Positions 8,964-18,041 are shown, numbered from the stretch's first letter. The stretch is DNA of 64,000 nucleotides from Mycolicibacterium diernhoferi (GCF_019456655.1 NZ_CP080332.1:4836001-4900000); one strand, 5' to 3'. The notes: a model not told the origin generated them from the sequence alone. A program made the numbers and translations.

Positions 8964-9986
8964 TCAGACCCCGGCCGGGGCGAGCTCGCGCACCTGGTCG
9001 AAGGCGGCCGCGTCGAACGGCGAGTACATCGGCGCGGGTGCGGCGACCCGGAACGCGGTGACGTTGCCGTCGACATCGGCGATGTAGAGCCGGTCACCGG
9101 GGGTGTTGAGGGCGGCCGCCATCGGGCGGGCACCGACGGTGATGGTCTCGACGACCTCGCGGGTGACCGTGCAGAGCACCGCGACCTCGTCGTAGTCGAC
9201 GACGTAGGCGAGCGCACCGTTGGCCGACAGCGCCATCTGGATCGGCAGCGTGCCGGCGCCGATGCCGGCGGTGATGGCGAAGGTCCTGGGGTCGATGACC
9301 TCGATGACGCCGCGGGCCGCAAGATCGGAGGTCAGCACGTACACCGTGCCGTCGGCCGCGACGGCGAGGTCGCGGATCGGCGCCCCGAGGGCGATCGACT
9401 TGCGCGCCTTGGCCGTTTCGGTGTCGACGACGACGAGTCGGCTGCCGGTGCTGGTGGTCACCGCGACGTAGAGCCGGCGCCCGGACGGGTCGACGGCCAG
9501 GCTGTCGATGACGGAGGTGGCACCGAGGGCGATGTCGACGGTGCCGACGCGCTCCGCGGTGGTGTCGATGACGGCGACGTCCACGTGATCGTGTCCGGCG
9601 CGAGCGGCGTAGGCGCGCTTGCCATCCGGGGAAGCGGCGACCGCGGTGACCGTGAACGCCAGGGGGTAGGTGGCCAGCACGGCGTTGGTCCGGGTGTCGA
9701 TGACCTGAACCGCATCCGCCTCGGCGGCGCTGACGACGACGAAGGCACGGTCATCGGTGAGGGCGACCGCCAAGGGCTCGCCGCCCACGGGCACCCGGGC
9801 GGGCGCGCCGGCGGAGTCCGGACGGACCACCGAGACGCTGGCATCGCCGTAGTTGGCGGCCACGACGGCGCCGGCGTTGGCCGACAGGTCGGCGATCGGA
9901 CCGTGGTTGATGGCGACCGAGCCTGCGAAAGCGGTCTGCGGGTCGTTCAGCGCTGCCGCGTTGGCGCGCACGAAAACACTTGCCAT
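8964..9986 (-). CDS. YncE/YVTN-type beta-propeller protein (Rv1057 type)
   Basis: A 340-residue protein made of about seven blade repeats of the form (A/V)VIDTxTxx...IxxG..P..(L/V)A(V/L)xxDGxxxYV. No transmembrane segment or clear signal peptide is present. The start at 9986 has a strong GGAGGTG 8 bp upstream. The family is named YncE/YVTN; some members bind DNA or act in the envelope. In M. tuberculosis the neighbour Rv1057 is a stress-regulated propeller; its link to the FadD gene is conserved here. Function unknown. Confidence 0.8.
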   Translation of the reverse strand: MASVFVRANAAALNDPQTAFAGSVAINHGPIADLSANAGAVVAANYGDASVSVVRPDSAGAPARVPVGGEPLAVALTDDRAFVVVSAAEADAVQVIDTRTNAVLATYPLAFTVTAVAASPDGKRAYAARAGHDHVDVAVIDTTAERVGTVDIALGATSVIDSLAVDPSGRRLYVAVTTSTGSRLVVVDTETAKARKSIALGAPIRDLAVAADGTVYVLTSDLAARGVIEVIDPRTFAITAGIGAGTLPIQMALSANGALAYVVDYDEVAVLCTVTREVVETITVGARPMAAALNTPGDRLYIADVDGNVTAFRVAAPAPMYSPFDAAAFDQVRELAPAGV

Positions 9987-10397
9987 TTCTTCGACACCTC
10001 CGCCGGATGGTCATCCGGCACTAGATTCAGTCGGCGTGCGCCCTGTTGAGCGCATTGCAATCGAGTCTAGCGACGGAAAAACGTACCCAATCCGGGTCGG
10101 GACCGCGCGCCGAGTTAACGAGCACGCAACCTCTCATACGCCCCTCAGGAAAAGATTGTTATGGACTTGTGACCTAACTGGAGCAATGTCGAAAACCGCG
10201 ATCAGCTGCGGAAACCCCTCGATGAGCTAATCGCCCGCAAACCCGGAACCTCATCTGTCACACACTGTTTCCTCAGAACGCCGGCCGAAAATGAGCGGCA
10301 GATCACAGCCGACACGCAGCAAACTTTTCCGCGTCACGACGCGCACTTGGTACGGGAACATACCTGAATTGACGTTGCTGCCAGATTAGCGGGAGCC
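9987..10397. other. Intergenic region upstream of the beta-propeller gene
   Basis: A 411-bp stretch with no convincing gene. It holds the ribosome site and a perfect 8-bp inverted repeat (10002-10019) of the propeller gene and is more AT-rich between 10070 and 10240. Nothing else recognisable. Confidence 0.6.
10002..10019. promoter_or_regulatory. Inverted repeat in the 5' leader of the beta-propeller gene
   Basis: GCCGGATG-GT-CATCCGGC is a perfect 8-bp palindrome with a 2-bp centre, 15 bp upstream of the propeller start and directly before its ribosome site. It could be an operator or an mRNA hairpin that limits translation. The regulator is unknown. Confidence 0.4.
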
Positions 10398-11177
10398 TCA
10401 CGGCGCCGGGATGTAGGACAGTCCGGGAGCGGCCTTGACGGTGCGGCCCGACCAGATATGCGGCGCAGTTCCCGGCGCCCCCATCTCGGTGACTCGCAGA
10501 TACACCCCGTCCGCCCGGTTCGAGGTGGCGTCCACCCAGGCCACATGCCCCGAGTCGGGGGCGTCGAGCACCCCGGGCGGGATGACCACCATCGCGCGGG
10601 CGCGCGGATCGCCGACCACGGTCCACCCCGCGCTCCGCGCCACGGACACCAGGTCGCGCGGTGTGCCCCGCACCGCCGGATAGGACCGTTTCCCGGAGGT
10701 GAAGTACCACTTCTCCAGTGCCCCCCACAGCGCGGTGCCCTCCTCGGCCGGGTTGCGGGTGACCGTGGCACCGGCCGGGCGCGGCGCCGCCGGGCGCGTC
10801 GATTCGGTGGCACACGGTGGGACAACGGGGTCGTTGGACCCGGTGACCAGCATCGCGTCGGTGACGTAGCCACCGTCGGCCAGCCGGTTCCACAGGTTGG
10901 TGGTCAGGTCGAAGGGGCCGCCGCTGAACACCGTGCCGCGCGCGTGGCAGGTGATGACCACCCGGGAACCGTTGCGCACCGTGCCGACCCGATGGCTCGT
11001 CGCCGACGGCGCGGAACGCACATTCAGATCACCGCTGTCGGTCCGCACGGTGACGGTCACCGCGCCCGCGGTCGCCTCCGGGGCCGCGGCGGCGGGGATC
11101 TCCGTCAGCCCGATACCGGCCGCCAGCACCGCGGGCATCACCAGCGCCAACCGCCGAGCCAATCCAGTCGTGTGCAC
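10398..11177 (-). CDS. Secreted SH3/CHAP-like protein lacking the usual catalytic cysteine
   Basis: A 259-residue protein with a signal peptide (residues 1-32, ending PAAAA), a bacterial SH3 domain (about 40-115; GDLNVRSAPS motif) and a C-terminal domain with CHAP features: the motif WGALEKWYFTSGKRSYPAV, GW, and GHVAWVDA with the catalytic-type His. In active CHAP peptidoglycan hydrolases a Cys precedes the first Trp; here the position reads EGTALWG, with no Cys. It may be a wall-binding pseudo-enzyme. The GTG at 11177 was chosen because it starts the signal peptide. Confidence 0.7.
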   Translation of the reverse strand: MHTTGLARRLALVMPAVLAAGIGLTEIPAAAAPEATAGAVTVTVRTDSGDLNVRSAPSATSHRVGTVRNGSRVVITCHARGTVFSGGPFDLTTNLWNRLADGGYVTDAMLVTGSNDPVVPPCATESTRPAAPRPAGATVTRNPAEEGTALWGALEKWYFTSGKRSYPAVRGTPRDLVSVARSAGWTVVGDPRARAMVVIPPGVLDAPDSGHVAWVDATSNRADGVYLRVTEMGAPGTAPHIWSGRTVKAAPGLSYIPAP

Positions 11178-11460
11178 AGCAAGCCTTTCGGACACCGGTG
11201 GAAAGAATGGTAATTCCGCCACGGTATATTTGCTGTGGTCACACAAAGTATTTGCTGAACCGAGATCTGACGGGGTGCGGGACACAGAATCAGGCTCACC
11301 TCGCGGGAACCGCGGCCGGCGTCCGGGCGCACTTCGGCCTGGTAGCGGCCGCCGAGGGTGTCCTCGTTGGCGCGGATGTCCTCCTGGATCAGGCCGTGCT
11401 GGATGCCGCGGACCACCTCCGGGGAGATAGGAGCGTGGGTCGAGGAAGGCGAGTCGAACT
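11178..11460. other. Intergenic region with direct repeat and a possible decayed frame
   Basis: Upstream of the SH3/CHAP gene lies TATTTGCTG twice (11227-11235 and 11249-11257), 22 bp apart, a spacing of two helical turns typical of tandem regulator half-sites. From 11440 to 11290 a minus-strand frame reads SPEVVRGIQHGLIQEDIRANE and further protein-like sequence without a proper start or end. It looks like a gene fragment that I do not recognise. Confidence 0.35.
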
Positions 11461-11649
11461 TCGACACTCGGCGCCACCGATAACGCAGACGGCGTCGGTC
11501 TCGTCGTCGGCATCGACCGGTTCATGTCCGAGGCGCGGGCGCTGACCAACCTCTCCGGCAATGCGGTCGCGACCCTGCTGGTCGGATCCTGGACCCAGAC
11601 CATCGACCGCGACCGGGTGGACGCCGTCCTGGCCGGCGCGGCCCGGTTC
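11461..11649 (+). pseudogene. 3' remnant of a C4-dicarboxylate transporter gene (dctA-like)
   Basis: The frame reads a piece of the C-terminal part of DAACS-family transporters: [19 protein letters not shown] followed by AVATLLV and an RVDAVLAG end. The [18 protein letters not shown] motif is highly specific for DctA. Only about 63 residues remain of a protein of about 440, with no start and none of the upstream helices. It is a deletion remnant, fused by chance to downstream non-coding sequence. Confidence 0.7.
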
Positions 11650-11767
11650 CGGTGTAGGCCCCGTCGGAACCGGCGGCGCCGGAGCCATCCCGCGGCGGTG
11701 CCGGCACCGCATTCGGGTGCCCCGGCACCGGCCCCCCGAGACCGCACGAATATGCGACCATCGGCCG

Positions 11768-12454
11768 ATGAACCCGCAGGACGATCCGGAAGCCCGGGTC
11801 CGCGCGCTGGAACCCACCGAACTCGGGTACGAGAACAGGCCGCAGACCGCGGCGCCGCCGACCCAGCAGTGGCCCGGCCAGGTCGGTTACGGTCAATCTC
11901 CTTACGGCGCAGACCCTTACGCCACCGCATACTCCGCGCCGTATCCGTCGGCACCGCAGCGGCGCCCCGCCATCCGGCCATGGATGGTGCTCGCCGCGAT
12001 CCTGCTGATCTTTCTTGCGCTGGCCGGTGCCGCGGCGGTATTCGTGATGGCCTCCGGCACCTCGACGCCGGGCGTGCCCGCCATCTCCGGTGGCGGCGAC
12101 GTGCTCACCGACGAACCCGGCGGCCCCGTGCCGCCGACCCTCATCGAACCCCCTGGCGCACAACGGCCGTCGAACCCGATCCCGGAGTCGGGTAGCACGC
12201 TGACCATCAGCGGGATCGGCGCCGACAAGTCCGTGACCTGTAACGACAACGTCGTCATCATCAGCGGAGCGAACAACACGGTGGACATCACCGGTCATTG
12301 CACGGCCGTGACGGTGTCGGGATTCGACAACGGCGTCACCGTGGAATCGACCCGGGAGATCACCGTGTCGGGGTTCGACAACACCGTCACCTACCGCACC
12401 GGAACGCCGCGGGTGAGCGAGTCGGGCAACGGCAACTCCATCAACCGGGGCTGA
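11768..12454 (+). CDS. DUF3060-type membrane-anchored protein
   Basis: A 228-residue protein. It has a Pro/Tyr/Gln-rich cytoplasmic N-terminus (1-65), one transmembrane helix (about 73-97), a Pro-rich linker, and a C-terminal domain (about 138-228) of short beta repeats ([39 protein letters not shown]), the DUF3060 pattern expected to form a small right-handed beta-helix outside the membrane. Function unknown. No strong ribosome site is visible before the ATG. Confidence 0.78.
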   Translation: MNPQDDPEARVRALEPTELGYENRPQTAAPPTQQWPGQVGYGQSPYGADPYATAYSAPYPSAPQRRPAIRPWMVLAAILLIFLALAGAAAVFVMASGTSTPGVPAISGGGDVLTDEPGGPVPPTLIEPPGAQRPSNPIPESGSTLTISGIGADKSVTCNDNVVIISGANNTVDITGHCTAVTVSGFDNGVTVESTREITVSGFDNTVTYRTGTPRVSESGNGNSINRG

Positions 12455-12547
12455 CCGGTGCCCGCCCCCGGGCGCGCAACCTCAGCAACCTCACCGCCGG
12501 CGGTTCATCGGCCGCCCGCCTGGACACAGCCCGCACACAGGGAAGAC

Positions 12548-12566
12548 TTAGCTTAGCCTTAGGTAA
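12548..12566. promoter_or_regulatory. IdeR-type iron box upstream of fxbA
   Basis: TTAGCTTAGCCTTAGGTAA agrees with the 19-bp IdeR consensus at 14 of 19 positions by eye. A second, weaker TTAGG/CTAAC half-site pair overlaps to the right (to about 12579). It lies 84 bp before the FxbA-like start. IdeR with Fe(II) represses siderophore genes, and M. smegmatis fxbA is iron-regulated. Binding is inferred. Confidence 0.6.
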
Positions 12567-12649
12567 TCTGCTAACTTAGCGATGTCATACCGGGGTGGGG
12601 CGGCCTGTTCCATGGCCGGCAGCACCACATTCAGCGAGGTCAGTGGCGT

Positions 12650-13591
12650 ATGCGCATCGTTTCGTTCGGCTTTCAGACCTGGGGGGTCAAGACCCTCCAG
12701 GCGCTCGTCGACCTCGGCCACGACGTGGCGCTGGCGGTCACCCACCCGGCCAGCGACGACTCCTACAAGGGCATCTTCTCGGACTCGGTCGAAGAACTCG
12801 CCCGCAGCTACGGCATCCCGGTCCATCTGACCGAACGGGTCGACAATGCGACCATCGACCTGGTCAGGCGCGCCGAACCCGACGTCATCGTCGTCAACAG
12901 CTGGTACACCTGGATGCCGCCGGAGCTCTACAACCTGCCGCCGCACGGCACCCTGAACCTGCATGATTCGCTGCTACCCAAGGGCACCGGGTTCTCCCCG
13001 GTCATCTGGTCGCTGATCAGCGGGCAATCCCAGATCGGCCTGACGGTGCACCGGATGGACGAGAACCTCGACACCGGCGACGTGCTGGTCCAGCACTCGC
13101 TGCCGATCGGCCCGAGGGACACCGGGACCGAACTGGTCGAACGCGGCATCGACCTGATTCCCGGGGCATTGAAGGAGGCGCTGAGCGCCCTGGAGTCCGG
13201 GAACCCGCAGTGGCGGCCGCAGGACCGGGCCGCGCGCACCTACTTCCACAAGCGCTCCGAGCGGGACAGCCTGATCGACTGGAACTGGCCGGCCGAGGAT
13301 CTGGAGCGACTGGTGCGCGCGCTGTCGGCGCCCTATCCCCCCGCCTACACCCACTACCGGGGCGAGCGGATCGAGGTTCTGGAAGCCAAGGTCTCCGAGA
13401 TCCGTTACGGCGGAACGCCGGGCCGGGTGATCGTGCAGGAAGGCGGCGGCGCGGTGGTCTCCGGTCCCGCCGCCTACCGCGGTGGCAACCTCGGGCTGGT
13501 GATCACCCGGGTGCGCACCGCCGACGGGGCCGAGCATTCGGGCGACAAGTTCTTCCGGCGCGGCGGCTATCTGACGGCCACCGCCTCCTGA
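12650..13591 (+). CDS. fxbA: Formyltransferase of siderophore type (FxbA-like)
   Basis: A 313-residue protein related to methionyl-tRNA formyltransferase. The N-terminal formyltransferase fold has the catalytic His in NLHDSLLP (His105) and the Asp in LDTGD (Asp144); a Fmt-type C-terminal domain starts near residue 210. In M. smegmatis fxbA supplies the N-formyl group of exochelin, using 10-formyl-tetrahydrofolate. The upstream iron box supports the siderophore role over housekeeping Fmt. It stands alone: the expected exochelin synthetases and transporters do not adjoin it. Confidence 0.8.
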   Translation: MRIVSFGFQTWGVKTLQALVDLGHDVALAVTHPASDDSYKGIFSDSVEELARSYGIPVHLTERVDNATIDLVRRAEPDVIVVNSWYTWMPPELYNLPPHGTLNLHDSLLPKGTGFSPVIWSLISGQSQIGLTVHRMDENLDTGDVLVQHSLPIGPRDTGTELVERGIDLIPGALKEALSALESGNPQWRPQDRAARTYFHKRSERDSLIDWNWPAEDLERLVRALSAPYPPAYTHYRGERIEVLEAKVSEIRYGGTPGRVIVQEGGGAVVSGPAAYRGGNLGLVITRVRTADGAEHSGDKFFRRGGYLTATAS

Positions 13592-13601
13592 TCCGCCCGG
13601 G

Positions 13602-14450
13602 TCACACGATTCGCAACCGTAGCGCCGCGGCAGTCGCAGGGCCGACGATGCCGTCGACCTCCAACCCGCCGGAGCGGCGCTGGAATTCCCGCACCGCACG
13701 CCCGGTCTGCGGCCCGTAGACGCCGTCGACGACGAGATCGCCGGCATAGGCCGCATACGCCGTCCTGAGCCGGCGTTGCAGTTCGGCCACCTGCGGACCG
13801 GCACTGCCGCGGTACAGCAGGATGCCGGTGTACGCGCCGACCGGCACCGGCGGCCTCGGTGTCGGCGTCCCAGCCGGGGCGGACGCGATGGTCACCGCGA
13901 TGTCGGACCGCAGGACATCCATGTCGATGGCGCCCGGATCCCACTTGCCCTGGGCGTGGCCCGCGTACTCCTTGTGCCCGATCGTGCGCGCCGACGTCTG
14001 ACCGAGGTGCCGGTTGATCGCCGCGCAGCAGCGCACCAATGCGAAATACTGTGCGTCCGGCCAGTTTCGGCGGTGTGGCGCCGATGGACTGGTCCCGCTG
14101 TTGGCACATTCGATCCCGATCAGGTGCCAGTTGCCCATGTTCGCCGGCACCCACGGATACATGCCGACGCCGGCGTGCCAGGCGACCCCGGCGGCCACCA
14201 CCGTGACCGTCCCGTCGCGGGCGATGTGCAGCTGGGACAGCGGGCCGGCCAGGTCCGGACGCCCCTCGGCGATGGACGCCGCACTCGCGGTGTCCGAACC
14301 GGTGTGATGCACCATCACACCGCGCAGATCCTTGAACGCGCCGTGCCCACGGCTGCGCCAGCCCGGGTACTCCACCGGGGCCAGCCCTTCGGCGCGCAGC
14401 ACCACGGCCAACCACGTCGGATCCTGCGCCCCGGGCCTGATCTGCGGCAC
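13602..14450 (-). CDS. N-acetylmuramoyl-L-alanine amidase with peptidoglycan-binding domain
   Basis: A 282-residue protein. The Amidase_2/PGRP-like domain (about 35-195) has zinc-ligand motifs VHHTGSD (His49/His50) and the GHKEYAGHAQGKWDPG segment, as in mycobacteriophage lysin A amidases. The C-terminal peptidoglycan-binding domain (about 210-280) has GPQVAELQRRL and DGVYGPQT. It cleaves the link between muramic acid and the stem peptide. No signal peptide is visible, which is odd for a chromosomal wall enzyme and resembles phage lysins. The GTG at 14450 sits just past the ABC ATPase stop, suggesting read-through from the transporter operon. Confidence 0.83.
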   Translation of the reverse strand: MPQIRPGAQDPTWLAVVLRAEGLAPVEYPGWRSRGHGAFKDLRGVMVHHTGSDTASAASIAEGRPDLAGPLSQLHIARDGTVTVVAAGVAWHAGVGMYPWVPANMGNWHLIGIECANSGTSPSAPHRRNWPDAQYFALVRCCAAINRHLGQTSARTIGHKEYAGHAQGKWDPGAIDMDVLRSDIAVTIASAPAGTPTPRPPVPVGAYTGILLYRGSAGPQVAELQRRLRTAYAAYAGDLVVDGVYGPQTGRAVREFQRRSGGLEVDGIVGPATAAALRLRIV

Positions 14451-14457
14451 TACGACC

Positions 14458-15231
14458 TCACAGCACCTTGGACAGGAACTCCTGCAGCCGAGGATGTTTC
14501 GGGTTGCCGAACACCTCTTCCGGGGAGTCGTCCTCCACGATGTTGCCATCGGCCATGAAGATCACCCGGGAGGCCACCTCGCGCGCGAACCCCATCTCGT
14601 GGGTGACCACCACCATCGTCATGCCGGCGGCGGCCAACTGGCGTAACACCTCCAGCACGTCACCGACCATCTCCGGATCCAGTGCGCTGGTGGCCTCGTC
14701 GAACAACATGATGGACGGGTTCATGGCCAGCGCCCGCGCGATCGCGACCCGCTGTTTCTGGCCACCGGACAGCGTGGCCGGCTTCACATCGGCCTTCTCG
14801 GCCAGCCCGACCTGAGCGAGCAGCTCGCGGGCCTTCTTCTCGGCGGCGGCCTTGTCCGCTTTCTTCGTCAGCAGCGGCGCCAGCGTGACGTTCTGCAGCA
14901 CCGTCATGTGCGGGAAGAGATTGAAATGCTGGAACACCATCCCGATGTGCTGACGGACCTTGTCCAGGTTGACCTTCGGATCGGTCAGGTCGTAGTCGTC
15001 GATGGTCACCTTCCCTGCGGTGATGTCCTCCAACTTGTTGAGGCAACGCAGGAACGTCGACTTGCCGGAGCCCGACGGTCCGATGACGCAGACCACTTCG
15101 CCCTGGCTGATCGTTGTGCTGATGCCGTCCAGAACCAGCAGATCCCCGAAGGACTTCTTCAGCCCTTCGATGCGGATCTTGACAGTGCCCTCCGGGTCCG
15201 CGGAGGCGGCTTCGGTTACCAGTTCACTCAT
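14458..15231 (-). CDS. glnQ: Polar amino-acid (glutamine-type) ABC transporter ATP-binding protein
   Basis: A 257-residue ATPase with Walker [10 protein letters not shown], the signature LSGGQKQR, Walker [13 protein letters not shown] and the H-loop TH. The arrangement matches GlnQ/HisP-type subunits of polar amino-acid importers. It follows the receptor-permease fusion gene by six bases, so both form one transporter at the inner membrane. The exact amino acid cannot be read from sequence. Confidence 0.9.
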   Translation of the reverse strand: MSELVTEAASADPEGTVKIRIEGLKKSFGDLLVLDGISTTISQGEVVCVIGPSGSGKSTFLRCLNKLEDITAGKVTIDDYDLTDPKVNLDKVRQHIGMVFQHFNLFPHMTVLQNVTLAPLLTKKADKAAAEKKARELLAQVGLAEKADVKPATLSGGQKQRVAIARALAMNPSIMLFDEATSALDPEMVGDVLEVLRQLAAAGMTMVVVTHEMGFAREVASRVIFMADGNIVEDDSPEEVFGNPKHPRLQEFLSKVL

Positions 15232-15237
15232 TTCGCT

Positions 15238-16719
15238 CTAGCCCCTCTCCAGCCGATTCGCGATTCTGTCCGAAAGCTTGGTCAGCGCCATGATGACGAC
15301 GAAGTAGATGATGCCGACGATCAACCACATCTCGAAAGCCTTGTAGTTGCCCGCGATGATGATCCGGCCACTCTGCGTGAGCTCGGCGATACCGAGCACA
15401 GACAGGATCGACGTGTCCTTCAAGGTGATGACGAACTGGTTGATGTAGGACGGGATCATCGTGCGGACCGCCTGCGGCAGAATCACTTTCCGCATGGTGG
15501 GCAGGTAGCCGATCCCCAGGCTGCGGGCCGCCTCCATCTGCCCCTTGTCCACCGAGAGAATGCCACCCCGGACGATCTCGGTCATATAGGCGCCGGCGTT
15601 GAGCGAGAGCGTGATGATGCCCGCGGTGACCGCCGACATCTGGATCCCCAGCGTCGCCGGGATGCCGAAGTAGATGAAGAAGGCCTGCACCAGCAGTGGT
15701 GTGCCGCGGAAGATGTCGACGAAGGCGGTACCGATGGCGCGCAACCAGATCGACCGGGACACCCGGGCCAATCCGAAGATGACACCGAGTATGAGCGCGA
15801 AGAAGATCGATACGACCGTCAGGATGATCGTCATCTTCAGGCCCGCCAGCAACATCGGGCTGGTGCTCTTGATGAGCCCGAAGAACGAGGTGTCGTTCTC
15901 GGTGGCCTCTGCACCGAGGTAGCGTGCGATGATCTCGTCGTACCGGCCAGACTCGCGCAGGTTGTTCAACCCGGTGTTGAACTTCTGCAGCAGCTCGGAG
16001 TTGCGCCCCTTGTTGACCGCGAAACCGTACCCGGTGGGGTCCTCCTTGGGTGTCACGGTCTTGAAGCCGTTGCCCTGCGCGATCCCGTAGAGCAGCACCG
16101 GGTAGTCCTCGAACACCGCGACCGAGTTACCGGTCTTCACCTCGTCGAACATGGTCGAGGAATCCGCGAAGGAGACGACCTGGAAGCCGTACTCGTCCTT
16201 GATCGAGTTGGCGAAATCGGATCCCTGGGTGCCGTTCTTGACCGATACCCTCTTGCCCCTCAGATCCGCATAGGACTTGATCTCGTCATTGGACTCGAGC
16301 ACCGCCATCTGCACACCGGACTCGAAGTAGGGTTCGGAGAAGTCGAACACCTTCTTGCGTTCGTCGGTGATGGACATGCCCGCGATCACACCGTCGACCT
16401 GGTTGGCCTGCACGGCCTGCAGGGCCGCGTCGAATCCGAGCGGTTTGATGTCCACGGTGAATTTCTGGTCCTCGGCGATCGCCCGGATCAGATCCATGTC
16501 GATACCGACGAAATTCCCCTGGCTGTCCTGGAATTCGAACGGTGCGAAGGTCGTGTCGGTGGCGATGGTGTAATTCTCGCCCTCGGCGGCCGCTGTCGCC
16601 GGAGCGAGCACCGCGGTGCCGAACAGCGCCACCAGTAGACCGGCGACCAGAACCGTGACCTGCCGTCTGTACCTCTGACTTCGAATGCGTCGCCCGTTCG
16701 GCGAGGTCTGCGCTCGCAT
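15238..16719 (-). CDS. Fused substrate-binding and permease protein of an amino-acid ABC transporter
   Basis: A 493-residue fusion. A signal/anchor segment (about 22-45) is followed by a periplasmic-binding-protein domain (about 50-270: YTIATDTTFAPFEFQD, then GIDMDLI), then a permease domain (about 290-490) with several helices and the EAA-type loop EAARSLGIGY that contacts the ATPase. The fusion tethers the receptor to its own channel, as in GlnPQ-type importers. GGAGGGGAG lies upstream of the ATG. Likely glutamine/glutamate or other polar amino acids (inference from homology). Confidence 0.88.
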   Translation of the reverse strand: MRAQTSPNGRRIRSQRYRRQVTVLVAGLLVALFGTAVLAPATAAAEGENYTIATDTTFAPFEFQDSQGNFVGIDMDLIRAIAEDQKFTVDIKPLGFDAALQAVQANQVDGVIAGMSITDERKKVFDFSEPYFESGVQMAVLESNDEIKSYADLRGKRVSVKNGTQGSDFANSIKDEYGFQVVSFADSSTMFDEVKTGNSVAVFEDYPVLLYGIAQGNGFKTVTPKEDPTGYGFAVNKGRNSELLQKFNTGLNNLRESGRYDEIIARYLGAEATENDTSFFGLIKSTSPMLLAGLKMTIILTVVSIFFALILGVIFGLARVSRSIWLRAIGTAFVDIFRGTPLLVQAFFIYFGIPATLGIQMSAVTAGIITLSLNAGAYMTEIVRGGILSVDKGQMEAARSLGIGYLPTMRKVILPQAVRTMIPSYINQFVITLKDTSILSVLGIAELTQSGRIIIAGNYKAFEMWLIVGIIYFVVIMALTKLSDRIANRLERG

Positions 16720-16822
16720 GTTGGTCTCCCCTCCGCTGTGCCTGGAGGTTCACGCTAACGCCGCGAGCGCCCTCTGCGCGTGATCTCCCCACAATCACGG
16801 GCAGATCGACATCCGCAGATGA

Positions 16823-17713
16823 TCACTCGGGGGGCGAGTACCCCTGCAGGTAGGCGGTTCTCGGCCGCGGCGACATGAACGACGGAAGGCGTGGCGACCG
16901 GTCGGGTTTCAGAGCAGGCAGACCGACCGAGGACCACACCGTGGACGCCGGGCCCTTGGAGGCGTTGATACCGAAATCCCGCGCCAGGTGCGGGCGGTAC
17001 GGCCGCGCGGGGCCGAGCAGCTCATTGCCGGAGTGGTTCTCCCCGGTATCCACGTGATAGACCGCCCCGGAGAACGGTAACGGCTCCAGCACCCGGCCGC
17101 GTCGCTCCCACCACTCCAGCGAGTACCGGTGATTACCGAGAACCTCTTCCAGACCGTCGCCGAAGGCGTCGGCGATCTCCTGCTGGGTCGCCGACACCGT
17201 CAGGTGTGCCGGGACCTCGTAGGCCTCCAACGGGACGATGAACGAGGTGCCGCAGATACGGAACAGTCTGCGTTGCACGGTGTAGGCGTTGCGGGCCCGT
17301 GAGTACATGACACCGCGCTTGAGCACCCAACCGGGCCGGCCCGGATTGTCGTGGGCGAACGCGGCGAGGTCCCGGTGCACGAAATCGTCGGCGTCGACCT
17401 GCATGACGTATTCGGGGTTGAACTCCCCCGCGGCGACCAGCCCGACGCCGACCTTGGTGCCCTTGTCCCACACCAACGGCGCGTTGCCGGTCTGCGCCGT
17501 CCGTTGTAGCGACGGGCGTACGAAGTCCACCTCGACGAAATGCGTCCTGGACGGGAGCGGGAACGACGGCGCACGGTTGCCGACCACGATCACGACGTAG
17601 TCGTCGCAGGTCTGCCGGGCGATCGAGGCGAGGGTGTCCTGGAGCAGCGCTTCGACACGTCCATAGTCGGCCGAGTTGTGCGGATGACGCAGCGTGGTGA
17701 TGAAGGCCAGCAT
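16823..17713 (-). CDS. Family 2-like glycosyltransferase
   Basis: About 296 residues from the ATG at 17713. It begins MLAFITTLRHP, has a nucleotide-binding-type VVIVVGN strand and the metal-binding cluster VDADDF in the position of the GT-A DXD motif. Relatives transfer a sugar from a nucleotide-sugar donor; acceptor unknown. A longer upstream reading frame exists but its sequence is not protein-like. It diverges from the iron-boxed synthetase gene. No signal peptide or membrane helix. Confidence 0.65.
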   Translation of the reverse strand: MLAFITTLRHPHNSADYGRVEALLQDTLASIARQTCDDYVVIVVGNRAPSFPLPSRTHFVEVDFVRPSLQRTAQTGNAPLVWDKGTKVGVGLVAAGEFNPEYVMQVDADDFVHRDLAAFAHDNPGRPGWVLKRGVMYSRARNAYTVQRRLFRICGTSFIVPLEAYEVPAHLTVSATQQEIADAFGDGLEEVLGNHRYSLEWWERRGRVLEPLPFSGAVYHVDTGENHSGNELLGPARPYRPHLARDFGINASKGPASTVWSSVGLPALKPDRSPRLPSFMSPRPRTAYLQGYSPPE

Positions 17714-18022
17714 CAGCAGCCACTCGGCCCGTCGGGCGTCACTCCCATGAAAACCCTGCTCCGTTTCTGCAGAACACCACACCGGCGAGGGCCTTGCCAG
17801 CGAATTCTGGACCCGCCGGACGCAGGAACAGCCGCTGACAGCCCACGCCGGCGGCCGCAGGGCCGACCGGTCGGCCGAGGCGGAGCCATCCCCGCCCTCG
17901 ACCGCGGACAGAACCCTGTGGGTCTCCCGTGACGAGAAGTGCGACCGCACCACCCGACGCCGTGATCAGGACACCGCCGGAGTCGAGCACTCTCCGGCCG
18001 GTCCATGATTACCGGCAGTTGC
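17714..18022. other. Intergenic region between glycosyltransferase and synthetase genes
   Basis: A 309-bp stretch in which no reading frame looks like a protein. It leads into the iron box at 18023-18041, which would serve the rightward synthetase gene. Nothing else recognised. Confidence 0.5.
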
Positions 18023-18041
18023 ACAGGTTAGGCTAACCTCC
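18023..18041. promoter_or_regulatory. Strong IdeR-type iron box
   Basis: The core AGGTTAGGCTAACCT (18025-18039) is identical to the central 15 bp of the IdeR consensus and is palindromic except for its centre base. It lies 43 bp upstream of the synthetase ATG at 18082, a normal place for an iron-repressed promoter. This is the clearest regulatory site in the window. Confidence 0.82.

Noticed and set aside
13602..14450. Amidase as a marker of a nearby prophage
   Set aside because: No other phage genes lie around it, and it sits behind a host transporter operon.
14908..16638. 576-codon plus-strand open frame opposite the ABC transporter genes
   Set aside because: Shadow of the two transporter genes, which show all family motifs.
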